Assembly: GCA_035640715.1 (NCBI GenBank)
Contig: DASQVO010000017.1
Span: forward strand, 1 to 14,555
Origin: DASQVO01 sp035640715
GTDB lineage: Bacteria > Actinomycetota > Actinomycetes > Streptosporangiales > Streptosporangiaceae
DNA: 14,555 nucleotides
Direction of reading: 5' to 3'
In this document: piece after piece, positions 14,001 to 14,555 of the stretch
Layout: the number at the start of each line of letters is the position of its first letter
Numbering within the stretch: position 1 is the stretch's first letter
Notes under the pieces: generated by a model
Database searches by the model: none
Told to the model about the DNA's origin: nothing
Seen by the model: the letters and a program-made list of their open reading frames with translations, nothing else
Translations under genes and position numbers: made by a program

Positions 14001-14555
14001 GGCCCGCAGCGGATGCGGGCGGCCGGGCGATTGGCTGAGCTTGGCGATCGGCGCGCCGCGGACGCGCTCGCCGAGCTGGCGGCCGTCCGCGGTGACGACG
14101 AGCTTCGCCTGCGAGCCGCCTGGGACCTAGCCAGGCTCGGCGACATGCGGGCGGTCCAGCCCCTGGTCGCGCTGGCCGACCCGGCCGACGAGGCCCATGG
14201 CGCCGTGCCGTGGAACTGGGAGGCCGAAGCCCTGGTCCGGGCCGGCAACCCCGGCACGATGGATGTGCTCGCCGCCGTAGCCGCGGATGCCGCGCTGCCG
14301 TCCGCGCACCGGTGCGCCATCGTCGAATGGCTGGCCCTGGCTGGCGACCGCCGCGGCATCGAGCTCGCGGCCGCGCAGGCAGCCGACCCTAGGGTGAGAA
14401 CAGGGTACCTGTTGACGCTTGCCGACGCCGTCGCCCGCCAGGGCGACTCGCGCTTCACCGCGCTGCTGACCGCGTGGGCCGAACGACGCGCGGGTTCCCG
14501 GCCGGGTCTTACCGAGGGTGACAAGGCGTGGGTCGCCCGCGTTCTAGCGGCGCCA
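11064..14555 (+). CDS. Trypsin-like protease-NACHT NTPase-HEAT repeat protein (partial)
   Basis: Large cytoplasmic STAND-type protein, 1164 residues visible with the C-terminus outside the window. Residues 1-195: trypsin-like serine protease with no signal peptide and an intact triad, His40 (VTACHNL), Asp74 (HDLAVLR) and Ser152 (GMSGAP). About 196-290: linker rich in charged and Pro residues. From 295: NACHT NTPase with Walker A GGPGAGKS (299-306), Walker B LLLVDGLDEV (388-397), sensor VVITSRP with Arg428, the helical IPLMLVILAQLF block, and the closing motif FVHATLQEFFAARHLA (629-644). From about 800 to the edge: HEAT-like helical repeats such as RAAGRLAELGDRRAADALAE. I translated the whole frame without a stop or shift. 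Start ATG overlaps the Trypco1 stop (TGATG); a GTG lies one codon before. Probable role: NTP-gated sensor that activates its protease on detecting an invader or non-self signal. Target and trigger are unknown. Confidence 0.93.
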   Translation, partial: MGKSRDPRVPGFLGRVLSKAGFPVGTCFQVCPGVLVTACHNLGQRAEGTTVDVDPLAGGEGFEARVTARDSLHDLAVLRTNRSLPEKVAGFAATDTVPSQEDVVVVAVPEIEDREHGYRSLEAAGSWRGGTIRDDGVRLGRMASADVLPGMSGAPVCRRADGLVVGVVSARYNSVDGWLAHSVWVVRTEYLAGLLDEVTTVALLDVSEPAVAWRRRRDSYLIATAGLARSLPDALLVAGNGPQLTGVDVKRNKPVGEAGRNEQPEQAERPSSDAGPGAWAERMSAAGVLTAKGDCWLLGGPGAGKSRLLRSWAADLAGRGGAADATPVPVLVRATDLAACGGSPLGSLRPADILADAVNARFRSVGRDEFPWLAELFTSAPPDCTGWLLLVDGLDEVGDQLSRNRVLDLLAALGPQMAGHCRVVITSRPPADAAGWPEERYELLAITDAQRDELVRGWFADLGLRDAAHATTSFARELDRRGVRELARIPLMLVILAQLFAYQPDAMLPASRVEAYERIVEEMHRRQSRASGDAAGDRGTREAQSLLDPRLPAALAALRQRLGGLDGLISRLAFERFCARAGGAVAWLSAQTEELRLTTGLSAIQWRAQVREEVLRSSLLVAHGDDFVFVHATLQEFFAARHLARDRRLSDGLRGLMFGHRADRLPWPEPWRLRELARALEHGAKDKEDVPFADWVLACWHDRPEFTRTLLDVLKRDRLTGGAFLAFLAWRSVRLNPRVPATVREHLTAVLAHPETEDRHEDRGNPFADRAAFVLMWLLPRWFDTSRAELRAELREESAKRCREAAGRARELRLSVAGLLAMTGDQNGSDVLAQAAGDPELRLDRLHAARNLIALGDRRGRDLLAEAVASTIPLAQADLPDDWLTAAEQLASSGDPRAVRVYKTLLADRPHGFIYGRLTDWPEPHSADVAAVLLTELPGRDEDNEPYYRAKAVDRLADMTDPGSADRLVTIAGASRTVPGPQRMRAAGRLAELGDRRAADALAELAAVRGDDELRLRAAWDLARLGDMRAVQPLVALADPADEAHGAVPWNWEAEALVRAGNPGTMDVLAAVAADAALPSAHRCAIVEWLALAGDRRGIELAAAQAADPRVRTGYLLTLADAVARQGDSRFTALLTAWAERRAGSRPGLTEGDKAWVARVLAAP

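Overview
The window is high-GC DNA from an actinomycete, probably a filamentous member of the Streptomyces/Streptosporangium/Frankia side of the phylum. The composition, several leaderless-looking or GTG/TTG starts, a mycothiol-type maleylpyruvate isomerase family protein, an ECF42-type sigma factor with its DGPF/YCII partner, two PaaX-family regulators and a Trypco1/trypsin-NACHT pair all fit that group. The genus cannot be fixed from the sequence. No rRNA, tRNA or CRISPR array was recognised.

Layout. (1) 1-1446, minus strand: an OmpR-type two-component system. The sensor kinase runs off the left edge, and a direct-repeat operator candidate lies upstream of the response regulator. (2) 1756-2538, plus: a DinB-like/MDMPI-family protein followed by a clear intrinsic terminator. 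(3) 2593-3557, minus: a plasmid-style type Ib partition pair, an RHH protein plus ParA. Behind it is a gene-poor stretch (3558-4325) with a repeat cluster placed like parS and two opposed DnaA boxes. This looks like a plasmid or integrative-element maintenance segment. (4) 4326-6346, plus: an MBL-fold hydrolase and a PaaX-family repressor with an operator-like dyad over its -10 element. (5) 6483-8146, plus: a YCII/DGPF protein and an ECF42 sigma factor, with an ECF-type promoter candidate and a leader hairpin. (6) 8379-9236, minus: a second PaaX-family repressor, convergent with the sigma factor. (7) 9237-9634: intergenic DNA with a strongly AT-rich island and a terminator-like hairpin. (8) 9635-10637: an IS5-family insertion sequence with near-perfect terminal inverted repeats. 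Its transposase is broken by a frameshift and a nonsense codon. (9) 10672 to the right edge, plus: a Trypco1-domain protein whose stop codon overlaps the start of a very large trypsin-like protease / NACHT NTPase / HEAT-repeat protein (1164 residues visible, 3' end outside the window).

The most interesting part is the last. A cytoplasmic trypsin-like protease with an intact His-Asp-Ser triad is fused to a NACHT switch NTPase and a long helical-repeat sensor, and is translated together with a Trypco1 partner. That is the architecture of the NTP-dependent biological-conflict (anti-phage or self-recognition) systems found in multicellular actinobacteria. The IS5-family element sits only 34 bp upstream of the Trypco1 start, so it has replaced or separated whatever controlled the cassette. 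The left part of the window (partition genes, AT island, broken IS) supports an accessory, mobile neighbourhood. The two-component, PaaX and ECF42 modules are ordinary actinobacterial regulatory genes.
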